Assembly (NCBI GenBank): GCA_021796895.1
Contig: JAKABN010000006.1
Span: forward strand, 1-35,912
From: Thermoplasmata archaeon
Lineage (GTDB): Archaea; Thermoplasmatota; Thermoplasmata; Sysuiplasmatales; Sysuiplasmataceae
DNA length: 35,912 nt
Reading direction: 5' to 3'
Part shown: positions 34,701 to 35,912 of the stretch, one piece after another
Numbering within the stretch: position 1 is the first letter of the stretch
Layout: each line of letters begins with the position of its first letter
The notes under the pieces: model-generated
What the model was told of the DNA's origin: nothing
The model's input: the letters and a program-made list of their open reading frames with translations, nothing else
Databases searched by the model: none
Program-made: the position numbers and the translations under genes

Positions 34701-35655
34701 GTACATACTGAACAAAGTAATGCGGATTCACATACATGTTCCATGAAACGCCCGGTATCCACTGTCCTGCAGGCATTCCGTAACCTGAAGAGAACATGAA
34801 CGGACCGGTTCCGACCATACCTGATGCAGTGTACGACGTCGAACTGTAGTTCATATTCCAGACATCGTAACCGTTCGGCTGACCAGTATAGTTCCACACA
34901 CCAGTGCCCGGGTTAGTCGCCCAGTCGTGTTGCACCCACACATGATAGGGAAGTATTGGGTTCAACAATGTGGTCGTTGCAAAAGTCGCAGATTGATCAC
35001 TCAAAAAGAATTCAACCGTCAAATTGGTCACTGGCAAAACATTCACAACATTCAGGTATGTTCCTGTGAAATCGGCAGAACTCTGAAGCATTAACCAGCT
35101 GATGACAACATCAGCCGACTGTACAGTGTGTGTATTCATTGTGACTCCATCGTACTTGTATGTGTTGCCACTGTTCGCAGGTGTCCAGTCGGACCATTGT
35201 ACACCTGGCCTCAAAGTTACATTGTATGTGTAGTTGTATGTGGTGCTCAAACCCGTCAGAGGATCTGTCGTAGTGCCTGGGTGAGCCGAGTCGTTTGCCG
35301 CAACATAACCTGTTGCAAGCCAAGGCGATATAGTCTGATTCGGGAGGAGGTTGTAAAGCGAATCGTATACCTCACCAATCAGATAAAAACTGTACAAATC
35401 ACTTGTAGCATAAATGTTCAAATGCTGCACATCGTTCGTTGCAGCCATCACATAAGTGCCGTTCGTATAGCCTGGTTCCTTCATCGTTGTTGTAGGATAA
35501 GTGAAAGCAGTGTTTGCAGTTGCGGAAACACTGCTGCTCGCCTTCATTCCACCTGCATTAATCGCCGGAAATGAAACCAATCCGGCAAAAAAAGCAGTTC
35601 CTATGACGAGCATTGTCGAAATCAATGCCAACGCCATTTTCACTTTACTGTTCAA
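31780..35655 (-). CDS. giant peptide-binding protein with Ig-like stalk and C-terminal membrane anchor (transporter B)
   Basis: About 1291 residues from TTG 35655. A Sec-type signal (about 7-30, MALALISTMLVIGTAFFAG) is followed by an SBP_bac_5 peptide-binding domain (about 50-655). Then about 570 residues form roughly four Ig-like/invasin-type beta domains (for example VYFDGQYGNLTIQVRDQYG, TLSPNGQSTVTVVVTNSSTG). A membrane helix near 1248-1270 and a basic cytosolic tail close the protein. N-x-S/T sequons are dense. TTG 35655 is chosen because AAAGGGGG lies about seven nt upstream and a clean signal peptide follows; ATG 35694 is possible, and longer starts lie before the TATA box. It feeds the permeases encoded downstream. 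Confidence 0.9.
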   Translation of the reverse strand: MNSKVKMALALISTMLVIGTAFFAGLVSFPAINAGGMKASSSVSATANTAFTYPTTTMKEPGYTNGTYVMAATNDVQHLNIYATSDLYSFYLIGEVYDSLYNLLPNQTISPWLATGYVAANDSAHPGTTTDPLTGLSTTYNYTYNVTLRPGVQWSDWTPANSGNTYKYDGVTMNTHTVQSADVVISWLMLQSSADFTGTYLNVVNVLPVTNLTVEFFLSDQSATFATTTLLNPILPYHVWVQHDWATNPGTGVWNYTGQPNGYDVWNMNYSSTSYTASGMVGTGPFMFSSGYGMPAGQWIPGVSWNMYVNPHYFVQYVPALEQFTPKIFEILVPLFGSESAAVTALTLGQVDTIEGGVAPTFISTINAAQNTFIYYHPGSGYGFMQFNTYPTQNAPFNITAFRQALNYAVDKTYIASVIDQGYVVPGDSIIPLSDSIWHNFSLPQYNYNPALTEQMIANITGMKEVNGVWQYFGKPVKANIEITTSSSNPLGVEAAQLIASEWTSLGIPTVVTQVSFIKLVADLIISNFNSIALGITGITGDPTSFLTAVYNNQAPTLFYQGPFSNITYQGKIMNGNQVQNLLNNLTNRLNIITNLRERIAIADQIQGIAALESTEVIFGYGVDIYPFYNGTFTGITETSLPQAAMIAFTFDSVHLKGQVIPKAPTTIPKQLRVGVVASKSVYFDGQYGNLTIQVRDQYGQAMSGVGVSVGYNPTGGVLNVSSTSGVTNSAGQYMFEFKVFNRNQGMFTSDYAGSVNFSVAAFSNGQSGILPGLGYVHVSTAPMPVEYAVSSAPTALVNGSSQSIFRMTVIDPQTGLPISGYSYALSALSGAVLVAPTSVNQSVSQGNTYNFLLGSGYLSVNSSGATDWNVTTITGVTGSNGTISVGLSVNSSVNFAQMGRSFLSYLFLGDYSSGGAMTGAAPYVSIAELTSSSSPHHFGSQQPVEIPLQVQQTASSSKVKIALTTSSSTLSPNGQSTVTVVVTNSSTGLPIPNYAVTLTSQNALGANRGYLFGSNGMQVQSFNPNEYFGSSFIPGMVVVTNATGVASATFSPSVYTTQYSNNGAAFAGYSAAPYTDSRLIPFDEFQISAAGAAGGVNSTTTVSTQTVTNAVAVPVLSAYVGGASILNGVNVIAGNASYTLYVNSTEDTAAGPNMPNVNVNVSVSLGSVGGSTYAIGSTGSGGSFSVNLVVPNVSVMTPIFIKVSYVSGGKTFSTETIYYAMPHYSLNGTTITTKTVYKNQTSTAIPAYMYGALGLFVVLTALFGILYMMSRGGRGGSKNAAVRENKPPQN

Positions 35656-35767
35656 ATGCTGGCCCCCTTTACCCGCAGTTCCATCAAATAACATTCTGAT
35701 CCCTTCGCAATATGCTGATTCCGAATGCCAATCGCTCTCACGAGACACATCAGCGAATGCATTATCC

Positions 35768-35777
35768 CTATATAAAT
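35768..35777 (-). promoter_or_regulatory. TATA box for transporter B operon
   Basis: On the minus strand ATTTATATAG is close to consensus and predicts an RNA start near 35745. It excludes start codons upstream of that point for the binding protein and leaves a leader of 50-90 nt. Confidence 0.6.
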
Positions 35778-35863
35778 CGAATCCACAGCCGCAGTAGTCC
35801 CGCATATCGGGTGCCGCAACGGGCCGGAGCATGATGATGCCCGTGACTTCGCAGATTTCAGAA

Positions 35864-35893
35864 CATGCTTCAGCATGAACAATGTGAAGCATG
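35864..35893. repeat. overlapping inverted repeats upstream of transporter B
   Basis: CATGCTTC (35864-35871) pairs with GAAGCATG (35886-35893) across 14 nt, and the left arm also pairs with GCATG at 35873-35877 (CATGC-TTCA-GCATG). The two structures are mutually exclusive. It lies about 90-115 nt upstream of the TATA box and could be an operator or the 3' hairpin of a gene beyond the window. Nothing else was recognised in 35778-35912. Confidence 0.35.
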
Positions 35894-35912
35894 GGCTGAA
35901 CGGTTGCATCAT

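Noticed and set aside
35656-35892. 79-codon N-terminal extension of the giant binding protein (Cys-rich)
   Set aside because: It starts upstream of a near-consensus TATA box and precedes a clean signal peptide with its own Shine-Dalgarno, so it is probably promoter and leader DNA.

Overview
The window is archaeal chromosome, most likely from a member of the Thermoplasmata. The left part holds the archaeal gene order rpl7ae-rps28e-rpl24e-ndk-infB (aIF5B). There is also an archaeal beta-CASP RNase and COG2522-like HTH regulator, TATA-box promoters with short leaders, and two large peptide-transporter operons whose surface subunits are rich in Ser/Thr/Asn. No rRNA, tRNA, CRISPR or insertion sequence was seen. 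The lineage is inferred from gene content, not from a phylogeny.

Layout. 1-1213 (minus): lysine biosynthesis genes dapA and the start of dapB, overlapping by 14 nt. 1459-4714 (plus): translation operon. 4784-5161 (plus): HTH regulator, tail-to-tail with an unassigned Rossmann/Cys-motif protein (5138-5905, minus). 5995-10208 (plus): membrane-linked DUF4129 / two-TM protein / MoxR / DUF58 / multi-TM cluster. 10326-12190 (plus): a second MoxR-type ATPase with a VWA protein. 12282-13328 (plus): isocitrate dehydrogenase, abutting a convergent beta-CASP RNase (13329-14558, minus). 14714-22902 (minus): peptide ABC transporter A, transcribed in the order binding protein, ATPase D, ATPase F, permease B, permease C. 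23168-24340 (plus): cation/proton antiporter. 24382-25493: a small HTH-like protein (minus) and a two-TM surface protein (plus). 25486-35655 (minus): peptide ABC transporter B, in the order giant binding protein, permease B, permease C with an inserted beta-propeller, fused double ATPase, small membrane protein.

The most unusual item is transporter B. Its DppC-type permease carries about 475 residues of beta-propeller-like, extracytoplasmic sequence between its first membrane helix and the conserved LGTNxxGQD region. Its binding protein has a long Ig-like stalk and a C-terminal membrane anchor. Its two ATPases are fused, and the second contains an in-frame duplicated insert. Together they suggest a large surface complex around a peptide importer. 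Second in interest is the MoxR2-VWA junction at 11269-11320. There an A9 run forms a perfect A_AAA_AAA heptamer in the MoxR frame, and the -1 frame stays open into the VWA gene. This could be frameshifting, transcriptional slippage, or a homopolymer error hiding one fused gene.
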